The position numbers were made by a program, and so were the translations under genes. DNA of 37,486 bases from an uncultured Collinsella sp. Lineage in GTDB: Bacteria; Actinomycetota; Coriobacteriia; Coriobacteriales; Coriobacteriaceae. The DNA lies in NCBI GenBank assembly GCA_902493615.1, contig CABUQK010000004.1, positions 1 to 37,486 of the forward strand, given 5' to 3'. The notes beneath the pieces were generated by a model. That model ran no database searches. It worked only from the letters and a program-made list of their open reading frames with translations, and was not told where the DNA came from. This document shows, piece by piece, positions 15,638-23,378 of the stretch; position 1 is the first letter of the stretch, and each line of letters begins with the position of its first letter.

Positions 15638-16101
15638 GATGGGTCGGGATTGGAACTGGGGAGATAGCGGATTTCTAGCTCTATGCCGAGCGCCTGCAGT
15701 TCTTTGAGGGCAGCGACGTCTGCGTCGCTCACGGCAACCGCGGGCGCTATGGGGCGCTTGCCCTCCCCTGTCTGCATATGGCCAATGCTGATCTTGGTAA
15801 TCGGCACACCACCCTTAACTAGCGCGAGCGCATCGACGGGTGAGGCTACCATGATCAGAATCCATTGACGCGGCGTTGCGGTATGAATGATGTCGATAGT
15901 CCTTTGCACCGAGAAAAACCTTGTCCAGACGCCTTCTGGCGCCGCCGCCCTCATGGGTGCCCATTGGCGCGAATCCGCCGCGATCTCATCGTTGACGATT
16001 AGGACAAGGTTGGAACCAGTCGCCTCGTTCCACAGCTCAACGTCTTGCCCGTAAATGAAACGGTCATCGATACGCGTGAGAAGAATCTTGGGTTGAGCCA
16101 T
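15631..16101 (-). CDS. Orphan mannose-family PTS EIIB with His-to-Tyr at the active site
   Basis: 156 aa, similar throughout to the EIIB at 25342-25824 (KILLTRIDDRF, LVKGGVPITKISIGHMQTGEGKR, VSDADVAALKELQALGIELEIRYLPS). In the functional copy the phosphorylated His17 lies in RLVHGQ; here the same place reads RFIYGQ, so residue 17 is Tyr. Phosphotransfer through this residue is therefore not expected. No EIIA, EIIC or EIID is next to it. The ATG at 16101 aligns with the other copy, with GGGG five bases upstream. It may be a decaying duplicate or a regulatory protein that binds sugar without transferring phosphate. The frame is intact, which argues against simple decay. Confidence 0.8.
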   Translation of the reverse strand: MAQPKILLTRIDDRFIYGQDVELWNEATGSNLVLIVNDEIAADSRQWAPMRAAAPEGVWTRFFSVQRTIDIIHTATPRQWILIMVASPVDALALVKGGVPITKISIGHMQTGEGKRPIAPAVAVSDADVAALKELQALGIELEIRYLPSSNPDPST

Positions 16102-16258
16102 GGCTACCCCATTCTGTTTGAGACCCATACGAGCGGGACATCACGTCTCCAATATTAGTGCATTTAAAGTGAGAAAAGCCGTCAGAACCCTTGCGCGGAT
16201 GTGCGATGTCCCGTATCATAAACAGCCGTTGACGCCTCAGTTGCGTCACCACATGGCC

Positions 16259-16334
16259 GCCAGCGTAGCTCAGTTGGTAGAGCACCGCTCTCGTAAAGCG
16301 GGGGTCACCGGTTCGAGCCCGGTCGCTGGCTCCA
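16259..16334 (+). tRNA. tRNA-Thr (anticodon CGT)
   Basis: A full cloverleaf can be drawn: acceptor GCCAGCG pairs with CGCTGGC; D arm GCTCAGTTGGTAGAGC; anticodon stem CCGCT/AGCGG with loop CTCGTAA, giving anticodon CGT that reads ACG; T arm with GGTTCGAGCC. Discriminator T is at 16331 and CCA is encoded at 16332-16334. A terminator follows at once. Confidence 0.95.
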
Positions 16335-16345
16335 TTGCACAAGAT

Positions 16346-16368
16346 AGCCGCCTTCGGGCGGCTTTTTT
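16346..16368 (+). terminator. Terminator of tRNA-Thr
   Basis: AGCCGCC (16346-16352), TTCG tetraloop, GGCGGCT (16357-16363), then a run of T. Confidence 0.9.
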
Positions 16369-16430
16369 CTTGCCGATTTATCGCACAATGCCAATCCAAG
16401 CACAACGCCGCCGGCAACTCCCCTACTCAA

Positions 16431-16480
16431 CAAAAAGCCCCGCCAGCCGCAATCCCCAAAGGAACCGCGATCAGCGGGGC
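16431..16480 (-). terminator. Terminator of the YhcH-family gene
   Basis: On the minus strand GCCCCGC (16480-16474) pairs with GCGGGGC (16443-16437), with partly paired sequence between, followed by TTTTTG. It lies 47 bases past the stop at 16528. Confidence 0.75.
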
Positions 16481-16527
16481 CTAAGCGCGCTCCCCAAGGG
16501 GAACCACGCTAGCTCACGAGCAGTGCG

Positions 16528-17001
16528 CTACTCCTCCCAGTAAGCGTCTGCAAGCAGCTTAAAGCAGATCTTCTTGACCGGCTGTGCGCCATCGCCCGGG
16601 AACTCGAGCGTGGGCATGTGAGGCTCGCCGGCAACGAACAGCGCGAACTTATCGTCAGCAAGATCGCCGGCGATCGAGGCGTCGGAATCGACCAGATCGT
16701 AGTCGTCCTTCTCGTCAAACTCCTGGACCAGCGTCAGGCTGCCCGTGGCGACCTTAAAGGCCTCGCGACCCTCGACGTCGATCTGCAGGTCGTGATAGCG
16801 CTGATGCGTCTCGTAATGAGCCTCAGCCTCGGGACGCGTCGTGGGAGCCATGACGTTCGCAAAGACCTTGTCGCCCAGTATCGGATGGCTGCCGACCTCG
16901 AGCTCCGCCGGGTCGTTCTCCTCGAGCCAGTCGATCAGCACGTCGAGGCCCTTGAGCATTCCGCGATATTCCTCGATATCGCCTAATGCACCGTAAATCA
17001 T
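16528..17001 (-). CDS. YhcH/YjgK/YiaL (EbgC/TabA-like) family protein
   Basis: 157-aa single-domain cupin-like protein. The family includes EbgC and TabA and is linked to sugar metabolism, often of sialic acid or other aldoses; some members are thought to act as sugar anomerases or isomerases, but the reaction here is unknown. The metal-site region EAHYETHQRYHDLQ is present around residue 60, along with the usual PHMPTLEF and VKKICFKL near the end, and the length is normal. AAAGGGG lies six bases before the ATG. It is the last gene of the minus-strand run nagA remnant-lacC-lacX and is followed by its own terminator. The context suggests work on galactose-type or amino-sugar intermediates. Confidence 0.88.
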   Translation of the reverse strand: MIYGALGDIEEYRGMLKGLDVLIDWLEENDPAELEVGSHPILGDKVFANVMAPTTRPEAEAHYETHQRYHDLQIDVEGREAFKVATGSLTLVQEFDEKDDYDLVDSDASIAGDLADDKFALFVAGEPHMPTLEFPGDGAQPVKKICFKLLADAYWEE

Positions 17002-17033
17002 CTAAATCCCCTTTCGGATCGTTTCCTTGGCGG

Positions 17034-17170
17034 CTACTCGGCAAACGCGTTGCCGACGCTGTTGCCACCCACATACGTCTCGACCAGGGTAAGGTCGGGA
17101 TTGAACACGACAAAGTCGGCGTCGCGCCCCAGCATAATGCTACCGCACTTGTCGTCGACATGAGCTAGCA
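17034..17170 (-). pseudogene. Remnant of a second nagA (C-terminal 43 codons)
   Basis: Between the YhcH gene and lacC the minus strand encodes VDDKCGSIMLGRDADFVVF, then NPDLTLVETYVGG and NSVGNAFAE before a stop, nearly the same as the last residues of the complete deacetylase (EDKCGSIMPGRDADFVVF and on). Nothing upstream of about 17170 matches the rest of nagA. It is left from a duplicated or replaced nagA, deleted except for its 3' end. Confidence 0.85.
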
Positions 17171-17198
17171 AGCAATGCCGGGGCCGACGCCCAGGCTT

Positions 17199-18134
17199 TT
17201 ACAGCTCGGTCACGACAACGCCGTTGTAGACCTCGTCCCAACGGTCCATGACCAGATGGCCGGTCATGGGATCCATGGCATTGAGCTTGCCGCAGGTGTT
17301 GGCAGTACGCAGCACCGTCTCGTCGTCCGCGCCAGCAGCAATGGCATGCGCGAAGCCAGCGATAGTGGAGTCACCAGAGCCCGTGGCGTTAACGGCAGGG
17401 ATATCGGGCGTCTTTGCGCGGAACGCACGGCCATTGTGGAAGCCAACGGAGCCGGCAGCGCCCATGGACACGACGACCCAGGGGATATCGGAGAAGCGGG
17501 CATCAGAGGCGAGCGCGGCGCGGAGCTCGTCCACATCGTCGGTGGTAAAGCTCGTACCCAGAAGGCCGTTGATCTCGGTCAGGTTAGGCTTGACCAGCTC
17601 GGGCTTAATTTCGGACTTAAGGGCGGCCTCGAGCGAAGCACCCGAGGTATCGAGCAGCACCTTGGCGCCGGCGTTCTCGGCAATGCCCGTGATCTTGGCA
17701 TAGTAGTCTGCCTCGACACCGCGGGGCAGCGAACCCGAAATGGTGACGACGTCGGCCTTACCTGCAAGCTCGGTAAACTTGGCGGTAAAGGCATCGAGTT
17801 CCTCGGGGGCAATTGTCGGGCCGCTCTCGAGCAGCTCGGTCTGGTTGCCGGCGTGGAGAATGTTAAGGCAAATGCGAGTCTCGCCCTTGATGGGCACAAA
17901 GTCGTTATTAATACCGTTGGCGTCCATGAGCTCGGCCATGTAGGCGCCCATGTGGCCGCCGAGCAGACCGGTTGCCACAACGTCGTCGCCCAGCTGACCC
18001 AGCACACGGGCCACGTTGAGGCCCTTGCCGCCGGCGGTCTTTTCGGGCGTCACACGGTTGACGTCGTCGATAACGAGCTCATCGAGCTGATAGCGCGTAT
18101 CGACAGACGGGTTCATCGTAACGGTGAGGATCAT
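17199..18134 (-). CDS. lacC: Tagatose-6-phosphate kinase
   Basis: 311-aa PfkB-family kinase that phosphorylates D-tagatose-6-phosphate to tagatose-1,6-bisphosphate. It follows Staphylococcus LacC closely: MILTVTMNPSVD at the start, DDVNRV, KTAGGKGLNVARVL, KGETRICLNILH, ISGSLPRGV, and the anion-hole motif GSGDS with catalytic Asp255. AAGGAG lies six bases before the ATG. It sits with lacX 59 bases upstream and among aga-type genes rather than beside lacE/lacG. It can serve both lactose-6-P breakdown and GalNAc breakdown because both reach tagatose-6-P. A 1-phosphofructokinase is the main alternative but fits less well. Confidence 0.9.
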   Translation of the reverse strand: MILTVTMNPSVDTRYQLDELVIDDVNRVTPEKTAGGKGLNVARVLGQLGDDVVATGLLGGHMGAYMAELMDANGINNDFVPIKGETRICLNILHAGNQTELLESGPTIAPEELDAFTAKFTELAGKADVVTISGSLPRGVEADYYAKITGIAENAGAKVLLDTSGASLEAALKSEIKPELVKPNLTEINGLLGTSFTTDDVDELRAALASDARFSDIPWVVVSMGAAGSVGFHNGRAFRAKTPDIPAVNATGSGDSTIAGFAHAIAAGADDETVLRTANTCGKLNAMDPMTGHLVMDRWDEVYNGVVVTEL

Positions 18135-18193
18135 TTTTAGCTCCTTATCTCGCAGGCTCCTTGTGCCTCGCGATACGAGTCGACAAAACGGAA

Positions 18194-19075
18194 TTACAGA
18201 ATCTCAATCGTGAACGAGCGAACGACGGTCTCCTTGGGCTTGGCGATAAGGCAGCCGCGCTTATGCTCAAGTACGTCGTCCTCATCGGAACAGGTCGAAA
18301 GACCGCCCCAAGGCTCAACCGCCACAAAATCGCCCTCGGGCTTGCTCCACACAATGAGATATGGGAAGCCCTCAAAGCTCAGGCGAACACCCTTGTCCTC
18401 GCCCTTCTTGGAAAGCGTGACCTGACGGCTCTCGAGCACGTCAAAGATGGTCTCCGCAAAATCGAAGAGCTCGTGCGACAGGGGCAGCGTCTTTCCCACC
18501 ATGGGGTTCTTGGAGCGGTTTGCGACGTCAATCAATCCAGTCGAGGGAACGGCGGTGCAGAGCTCCGCAGCCTCGTCTTTCTCAAAGCGCAGCTCGTAGT
18601 CCGTATAGGCCTCGCCCTCATCGAGCGGACACCTAAAGCCGGGATGACCGCCGATAAAGAACGGCATGTCCTCGGTTTCCTCGTTGGTCACCTCATAGGA
18701 GACGCGCACGGCATCTCCCTCAAGCGTATAGCGGGCGACGAGCTTAAACGGGTACGGATAATCGCTCAGCAGCGCGGCGTTATCCTCCGAAGCCAGGCAC
18801 ATCGCCAGCTCGTTCTCGCCTTGACTCAGCAGCCTCCACTCCTGTTTGCGCGCAAACCCGTGGCGAGCGAGCTTTACATGATGCCCGGCAAACGTCATGG
18901 CGCTGTTATCGCGCAAGCCTCCGCAAATCGGGAAGCAAATTGGTGCCTGGCCGGACCACACGGCGGGATCGCCCTGCCACAGATACTCGCGACCTCCGGC
19001 CTCAATCGAGGTAAACGAACCACCAGCCGTGGACACCTTAATAGAAATCGAATCGTTGGAGAGAGCGTATTCCAT
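18194..19075 (-). CDS. lacX: Galactose mutarotase-like protein, LacX family
   Basis: 293 aa in the aldose 1-epimerase superfamily, matching lactococcal LacX along its length: YLWQGDPAVWSGQAPICFPICG, RHGFARKQEW, MPFFIGGHPGFRCPL, YLIVWSKPEGDFVAVEPW. LacX is encoded at the end of Gram-positive lac operons; its exact role is not settled, and mutarotation of galactose or galactose-6-P is the usual guess. AAAGGA precedes the ATG. It is transcribed with lacC, 59 bases apart. It is only distantly related to galM at 14487, so the window has both mutarotase types. Confidence 0.88.
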   Translation of the reverse strand: MEYALSNDSISIKVSTAGGSFTSIEAGGREYLWQGDPAVWSGQAPICFPICGGLRDNSAMTFAGHHVKLARHGFARKQEWRLLSQGENELAMCLASEDNAALLSDYPYPFKLVARYTLEGDAVRVSYEVTNEETEDMPFFIGGHPGFRCPLDEGEAYTDYELRFEKDEAAELCTAVPSTGLIDVANRSKNPMVGKTLPLSHELFDFAETIFDVLESRQVTLSKKGEDKGVRLSFEGFPYLIVWSKPEGDFVAVEPWGGLSTCSDEDDVLEHKRGCLIAKPKETVVRSFTIEIL

Positions 19076-19164
19076 TGCCCATCCTTTCGAACAACTGCTT
19101 TTGCTCGCAAGAACCCGTCTCGGCCCTGACCAAAGGACAAACCCGCACGTTCATCGATGCGTCC

Positions 19165-19191
19165 GGTATCCCCGCCATGTAACGGGGTACC
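19165..19191. promoter_or_regulatory. Inverted repeat in the lacX/flavodoxin gap
   Basis: GGTATCCCCG (19165-19174) and CGGGGTACC (19183-19191) form an inverted repeat with one bulged base, between the divergent lacX and flavodoxin genes. It may be an operator; the binding protein is unknown. Confidence 0.35.
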
Positions 19192-19230
19192 ATACAGACA
19201 TTGATGCAATTACAGCTGAAAGGCCTTCTT

Positions 19231-19815
19231 ATGCGAACCATCATCCTCTACGCCTCGCGCCATCACGGCAATACGAAAAAGCTCGTGGACGCCATCGTCG
19301 AGGCGCACCCCGAAATCGATACCCTCGACGTGAAGTCACTCGGTAAAAACGAGTATCCCAACCTGCACGAATATCATCTGATCGGTGTCGCCACGGGCAT
19401 CTATTACTCCGAGATCGACAAGGACATGGCACGCGTGCTCACGAACGTGCTGCAGCCGCAGGACAAGGTGTTTGGCCTTATGACCTACGGTGGCAAAAAC
19501 AAGTGGTACGGCAAGGATATCGATGGCATCTGCCGCATGAGGCAGGCCATCTTTATGGGTGTCTACGGCTGCCCCGGCTTTGATACGTGGGGTCCGTTCA
19601 AGCTCGCCGGCGGTGTCCAAAAGGGACACCCGACCGCTGAGGAAATTAAGGGCGCCGTCGACTTTTTCGACAAGATCGAAGACGAGTATGGCGACATCAT
19701 CGTCGAAGAGTACGCCAAGCGCGAGAAGCGCCTAGCATACGAGAAGGAGCATCCTGCAGGAGGCCTGGTGGCCGGCGTTAAGCGCACGGCAAAGAAGATC
19801 GCTAACAAGCTGTAA
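19231..19815 (+). CDS. Flavodoxin domain protein
   Basis: 194-aa cytoplasmic flavodoxin-like protein, expected to bind FMN and carry electrons. The N-terminal ILYASRHHGNTKKLV is the phosphate-binding loop of flavodoxins. The stretches LIGVATGIYYSEIDKDMARVL and KVFGLMTYGG form the next strands and the FMN loops. The C-terminal 40 residues are basic and helical (KREKRLAYEKEHPAGG, KRTAKKIANKL) and go beyond a minimal flavodoxin. The ATG at 19231 is chosen because it aligns with the domain start and has AAAGG upstream; the in-frame start at 19201 would add ten residues. It is the only plus-strand gene in this part and has its own terminator. Its redox partner is unknown. Confidence 0.87.
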   Translation: MRTIILYASRHHGNTKKLVDAIVEAHPEIDTLDVKSLGKNEYPNLHEYHLIGVATGIYYSEIDKDMARVLTNVLQPQDKVFGLMTYGGKNKWYGKDIDGICRMRQAIFMGVYGCPGFDTWGPFKLAGGVQKGHPTAEEIKGAVDFFDKIEDEYGDIIVEEYAKREKRLAYEKEHPAGGLVAGVKRTAKKIANKL

Positions 19816-19845
19816 CTGTTAAGGTGCTTTTGAGCGTTTAATCCA

Positions 19846-19884
19846 TACGGCGGGTCCGAGCAAATTCGGGCCCGCCGTCTTTTT
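19846..19884 (+). terminator. Terminator of the flavodoxin gene
   Basis: ACGGCGGGTCCGA (19847-19859) pairs with TCGGGCCCGCCGT (19866-19878) with one mismatch, followed by CTTTTT. It lies between two convergent genes and may serve both. Confidence 0.85.
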
Positions 19885-19890
19885 CTATCG

Positions 19891-21060
19891 TTACTCGGTA
19901 AAGGCGTTGCCGACGCTCTGGCCGCCAACATACGTCTCGACGAGGGTGAGCTCATGGTCGAACACGACAAAGTCGGCGTCGCGACCCGGCATGATGCTGC
20001 CGCACTTATCCTCGATGTGCGCGGAGCGTGCCGGCACCTCGGTTGCCATGCGAATGGCGATATCGGCGCTGGCGATGCCCCAGTCGACGATGTTCTTGAC
20101 GCCCTGGGCAAGCGTGAGCACCGAACCGGCAATGCTCTTGCCGTCGGCGAGCCAGCACAGGTTGTCCTTCATGATGACGTCCATGCCACCACTGGTGTAG
20201 CTGCCCTCAGGCATGCCGCCGCAACCCAGGCAGTCGGTGATGAGCACCGTGTGCTGCCAGCCCTTTGCCTGCAGCAGCGCCTTGATGGCGGCAGGGTTTA
20301 CGTGCTTGCCGTCACAGATGATCTCGGCGTAGGTCTCGGGCGTGGACATGGCAGCGCCCACGACACCGGGCTCACGGTGATGCAGCCCGCGCTGACCGTT
20401 ATAGGTATGCGTAAAGCAGCTGGCACCGGCGTTGATGGCGGCGATGCACTCATCGTAGGTGGCGTCGGAGTGACCGATGCTGGTCACCACACCCTTGGCG
20501 TTCAGAGCAGCCGCATAAGCAGCGGCACCGTCGCGCTCGGCCGCCATGGCGCTCTTAACGATGCGACCACCCGCAGCCTCCTGCCACTGATCGAAGACCT
20601 CCTCAGAGGGATCGATGAGGTAAGCGGGGTTCTGCGCGCCCACGTGCTTCATGGTAAAGAAGGGGCCCTCCAGGTAGATGCCCTGAATGCGGGCACCGCA
20701 GAAGTCGGGGCCGCGACCCTCGTCCGCCTGAGCGATGGCAGCGCAGGCGTCCTTGATCTGCTCGACGCCATCGGTGAACGTCGTGGGCAGCCAGCTGGTG
20801 GTACCGCGACGGGCGAGCTCGGTCGAGCTGATATCGATGCCCTCGGGATCGTTATCGGTAGTTGAGTGGTTGTAGAAGCCATGGATGTGAGTATCGACCA
20901 TACCCGGTGCGATCCACGATCCCGTGTAGTCCTTAATCTCGCAAGAGGGCTCGTCGGCCTGCCAGGCGCCAAAGACGCCATCCTCGACCATAAGATAGCC
21001 GCCCAGTTGCGGGCCTGCCGGCAAGAAGAACTTGTCAGCCTTAATTGCGTATGTGCTCAT
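19891..21060 (-). CDS. nagA: N-acetylgalactosamine/glucosamine-6-phosphate deacetylase
   Basis: 389-aa amidohydrolase that removes acetate from GalNAc-6-P or GlcNAc-6-P. Motifs in order: PGMVDTHIHGFY (metal-binding HxH), GIYLEGPFF (metal-binding Glu), TSIGHSDATYDE, FTHTYNGQRGLHHREPGVVGAA, DGKHVNP and ITDCLGCGG (catalytic Asp). The ATG at 21060 is set by AAGGAG five bases upstream and by domain alignment. It lies 120 bases after agaS, beyond a terminator. With agaS and a mannose-family PTS nearby, the AgaA role on GalNAc-6-P is more likely than a pure GlcNAc route, because no nagB is seen. A C-terminal remnant of a second copy lies at 17034-17170. Confidence 0.9.
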   Translation of the reverse strand: MSTYAIKADKFFLPAGPQLGGYLMVEDGVFGAWQADEPSCEIKDYTGSWIAPGMVDTHIHGFYNHSTTDNDPEGIDISSTELARRGTTSWLPTTFTDGVEQIKDACAAIAQADEGRGPDFCGARIQGIYLEGPFFTMKHVGAQNPAYLIDPSEEVFDQWQEAAGGRIVKSAMAAERDGAAAYAAALNAKGVVTSIGHSDATYDECIAAINAGASCFTHTYNGQRGLHHREPGVVGAAMSTPETYAEIICDGKHVNPAAIKALLQAKGWQHTVLITDCLGCGGMPEGSYTSGGMDVIMKDNLCWLADGKSIAGSVLTLAQGVKNIVDWGIASADIAIRMATEVPARSAHIEDKCGSIMPGRDADFVVFDHELTLVETYVGGQSVGNAFTE

Positions 21061-21120
21061 ATGCACTCCTTGCTTCTTGAAGCAGTTGACCGTGGTGATA
21101 CTTATACCCGGTCCATGTAA

Positions 21121-21163
21121 AAACAAAAAGCGCCCGCCCGCCGTTATGAGCGGACGGGCGCCC
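21121..21163 (-). terminator. Terminator of agaS
   Basis: On the minus strand a GC-rich stem (GGGCGCCCGTCCGC with the partner GCGGGCGGGCGC) is followed by TTTTTGTTTTT, 18 bases past the agaS stop. Confidence 0.85.
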
Positions 21164-21180
21164 TTACAGGGGGGACGCGA

Positions 21181-22347
21181 TTAAGCGGTGAAGGGGTGAA
21201 TCGTCACGCCCTTAACCACGCGGTTGACCGTGCCGGTGGGGCTCGGCGTATCGGGCGTGTTGCCCACGCGCACGGAGTTGAGCAGGCTGATAGCCTGGGC
21301 AAACATCACGAACGGCAGAGCAAGGTAGCCCTCGGGAAGTGCCTCGTAGCCCTTAAAGGTGAAGGACTCACCCTCATAGACGGTGGCACCTTCCTGCTGA
21401 ACGGCGATGGTGTGCTGAGCGATCTCGTCGCCACCGATCTCGTTGAGGATGTCGATGTCGTACTGACGGGTGTAGGCGTCGTTGTTGACGAACACGAAGA
21501 CGAGCGTCTTATCGTCGACGAAGGACTTAGGTCCGTGACGATAGCCCATGGAGGTGTCGTAGGAAGTAGCGACCAGACCGTGAGCGAGCTCGAGGATCTT
21601 GAGCTGGCTCTCCTGGGCAAGGCCACCGAAGGAGCCAGAACCCAAGTAGGTCACGCGGTTGAAGTCGCCAGCCAGGTAATCGGCGATCTCGGGCTCACGG
21701 GAGATGACCTCCTCGCCCATCTTGGCGATGGTCTCGACCCACTCGGCCTTCTGCTCGTCAGAGGCAGTGTCGAAAATAAGGGTGGAGAGCAGGGTCATGC
21801 AGGAATAAGAACCGGTCATAGCGAAGCCCTTGTCGTTGGCGCGCGGAATGAGCAGCGTCAGCGCATTGGGATCATCGGCAGACTCGACGGCGAGCTTGCC
21901 CTCGGGAGCGCAGGTGATGTTGAGGAACTTGACGTTGTGGACGAGCTCCTTGGCAACGGCAACGGCGGCAAGGCTCTCGGGGCTGTTGCCAGAGCGGGCA
22001 AAGGAAACCACGAGCGTGGGATCCTCGGCGCGCAGGAAGTCACGCGGGGCGCTCACGATGTCGGTCGTGGCGATGGGCTTAAAGTCGTAGAGATCAGTGT
22101 TGCCAGCGTGACGCAGGTACGGGGCACAGGTATCGCCAACGTAGTCGGACGTACCGGCACCGGTGAAGACAACGGACAGACGGCCCTCGCCCATAGCGCG
22201 AGCCTCGGCCAGGAAGGCCTCGATGGCCTCCTTGTTCTCGCGATAGATGTTGAGCGTATCACGCCAAAGCTCGGGCTGCTGAGCAATCTCGGCCGTGGTG
22301 ATCTGGGCGCCGAGCTCGGTGAGCTCCTCGACACTCTTCTCGAACAT
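21181..22347 (-). CDS. agaS: Galactosamine-6-phosphate deaminase/isomerase, SIS domain
   Basis: 388 aa, matching E. coli AgaS in length and sequence. AgaS turns galactosamine-6-P into tagatose-6-P plus ammonia. Two SIS domains are visible: FTGAGTSDYVGD with SFARSGNSPESLAAV, and YLGSGSFGGLAQESQLKILEL with GYRHGPKSFVDD. The C-terminal AgaS signature GNTPDTPS-TGTVNRVV then IHPF is complete. AGAGAGG lies about nine bases before the ATG. A TATAAT box and a GntR-type operator lie upstream (22387-22422). Its product is the substrate of LacC, which ties this gene to lacC further along the strand. GlmS-like or other SIS roles are unlikely, given the signature. Confidence 0.92.
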   Translation of the reverse strand: MFEKSVEELTELGAQITTAEIAQQPELWRDTLNIYRENKEAIEAFLAEARAMGEGRLSVVFTGAGTSDYVGDTCAPYLRHAGNTDLYDFKPIATTDIVSAPRDFLRAEDPTLVVSFARSGNSPESLAAVAVAKELVHNVKFLNITCAPEGKLAVESADDPNALTLLIPRANDKGFAMTGSYSCMTLLSTLIFDTASDEQKAEWVETIAKMGEEVISREPEIADYLAGDFNRVTYLGSGSFGGLAQESQLKILELAHGLVATSYDTSMGYRHGPKSFVDDKTLVFVFVNNDAYTRQYDIDILNEIGGDEIAQHTIAVQQEGATVYEGESFTFKGYEALPEGYLALPFVMFAQAISLLNSVRVGNTPDTPSPTGTVNRVVKGVTIHPFTA

Positions 22348-22386
22348 TTCTAATACCTCTCTCTAGAAGTAATCCTCTGACGTGCA

Positions 22387-22422
22387 ATTATACACTTCAG
22401 TTGGTTATCTGGTAGTAACCAG
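22387..22422 (-). promoter_or_regulatory. agaS promoter with GntR operator
   Basis: On the minus strand TATAAT at 22392-22387 is a strong -10. The inverted repeat CTGGTTACTACCAG (22422-22409) covers the -35 position. The same sequence with one change occurs before the PTS operon (26702-26715), so the GntR protein encoded next door probably controls both. Confidence 0.7.
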
Positions 22423-22461
22423 TTAAATGCAAAGAATCATCATATGGATACGATGCGAACA

Positions 22462-23193
22462 CTAGTCGCTACGCTGGTGGTAAACCTTGTATTTAAACTG
22501 ATCGGCACGAGCAACCGAGAGTGTATACTCCACAACCTCGTTTGACTCGTTATACGTAGTCCTGACCAAATCGAGCACAGGCGAGCCCTCGACAATTCCC
22601 AAAAGGTGGGCGTCGGTGGGACGGGCTATGCTCGCATAGAACTCCTCTTCGGCCACGCGTATCTTTTGCTGAAAGTCTTGCTCAATCACATCGTAAAGCG
22701 GCTTACGCTCCAGCAGCGGTCGCTTTAGGGACAGAAATTGACGAACCGGTAGATAGCTGCGTTCGACCATCATGGGCATGTTGTCGGCAGAACGAAGGCG
22801 CTTGAGCTTAAAAATGCGATCACCGATGCGCAATCCCATATGCTCGGCCAGATTCTTATCGGCCTCCATCTCGCAAAACTCGAGAATCGTGGTCTCGGGT
22901 TCTCGACCCATCGCGCGCATCTGCTCGGTAAAGCTGTAGGACTGCATAAGATTGGTTGCCTTTGCCGAACGGTCGGTCACAAAGGTACCGCGACCGTGCT
23001 GCCGAACCACCAGTCCTAAACGCTCCAGTTCCTGCAGAGCCAGGCGTACCGTTGTGCGCGAGAGACCATAGCGCTCCGAAAGTTCGCGCTCGGAAGGAAT
23101 CATGTCACCGGCGCGATATTCATGGTCAATCTTTTCGGTCAGAATATCGACCAGCTGATCGTACAGCGGTTGCTTACGCGCTCCGATCGCCAT
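22462..23193 (-). CDS. GntR/HutC-family regulator of the amino-sugar genes
   Basis: 243 aa. The N-terminal winged helix (DMIPSERELSERYGLSRTTVRLALQELE, wing RQHGRGTFVT) and a UTRA effector domain (ERSYLPVRQF, LDLVRTTYNESNEVVEYTLSVARAD) place it with NagR, AgaR and YvoA types, which sense amino-sugar phosphates. GGGAGG precedes the ATG. It lies between agaS and the PTS operon, and a shared inverted repeat (TGGTTACTACCAG) stands before both. A terminator hairpin at 23279-23312 separates it from the PTS operon upstream, so it has its own promoter. The effector, probably GalNAc-6-P or GlcN-6-P, is inferred. Confidence 0.9.
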   Translation of the reverse strand: MAIGARKQPLYDQLVDILTEKIDHEYRAGDMIPSERELSERYGLSRTTVRLALQELERLGLVVRQHGRGTFVTDRSAKATNLMQSYSFTEQMRAMGREPETTILEFCEMEADKNLAEHMGLRIGDRIFKLKRLRSADNMPMMVERSYLPVRQFLSLKRPLLERKPLYDVIEQDFQQKIRVAEEEFYASIARPTDAHLLGIVEGSPVLDLVRTTYNESNEVVEYTLSVARADQFKYKVYHQRSD

Positions 23194-23278
23194 CCTATCC
23201 TCCCTTTTGCTCGAATTCGGCTAACTACCTAGGGTGTTATGCATTATCTGTCTGCCACACCCGAATCATTAAGAAAAC

Positions 23279-23312
23279 AAAAGCCGCGCGCTCTTTCGAG
23301 CACGCGGCTTTT
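23279..23312 (-). terminator. Bidirectional terminator after the PTS operon
   Basis: AAAAGCCGCG and its partner CGCGGCTTTT flank a loop with CTCTTTCGAG; T-runs are present on both strands. It lies between the EIID stop and the gntR start. Confidence 0.85.
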
Positions 23313-23336
23313 AACATACACATGGCTTAAGGGGTC

Positions 23337-23365
23337 GGGGTGTGAGCCGCGTAGGGACACACCCC
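23337..23365 (-). repeat. Second hairpin after EIID
   Basis: GGGGTGTG (23337-23344) and CACACCCC (23358-23365) are perfect arms just past the EIID stop, without a T-run. Possibly it protects the mRNA end. Confidence 0.5.
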
Positions 23366-23378
23366 TCAAGCTAGAGCC

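Noticed and set aside
16100..16258. Integrated element at tRNA-Thr
   Set aside because: No integrase and no repeat of the tRNA 3' end were found in the window.
16100..16543. Plus-strand frame through the tRNA gene
   Set aside because: It reads through tRNA-Thr and its terminator, so it cannot be a protein gene.
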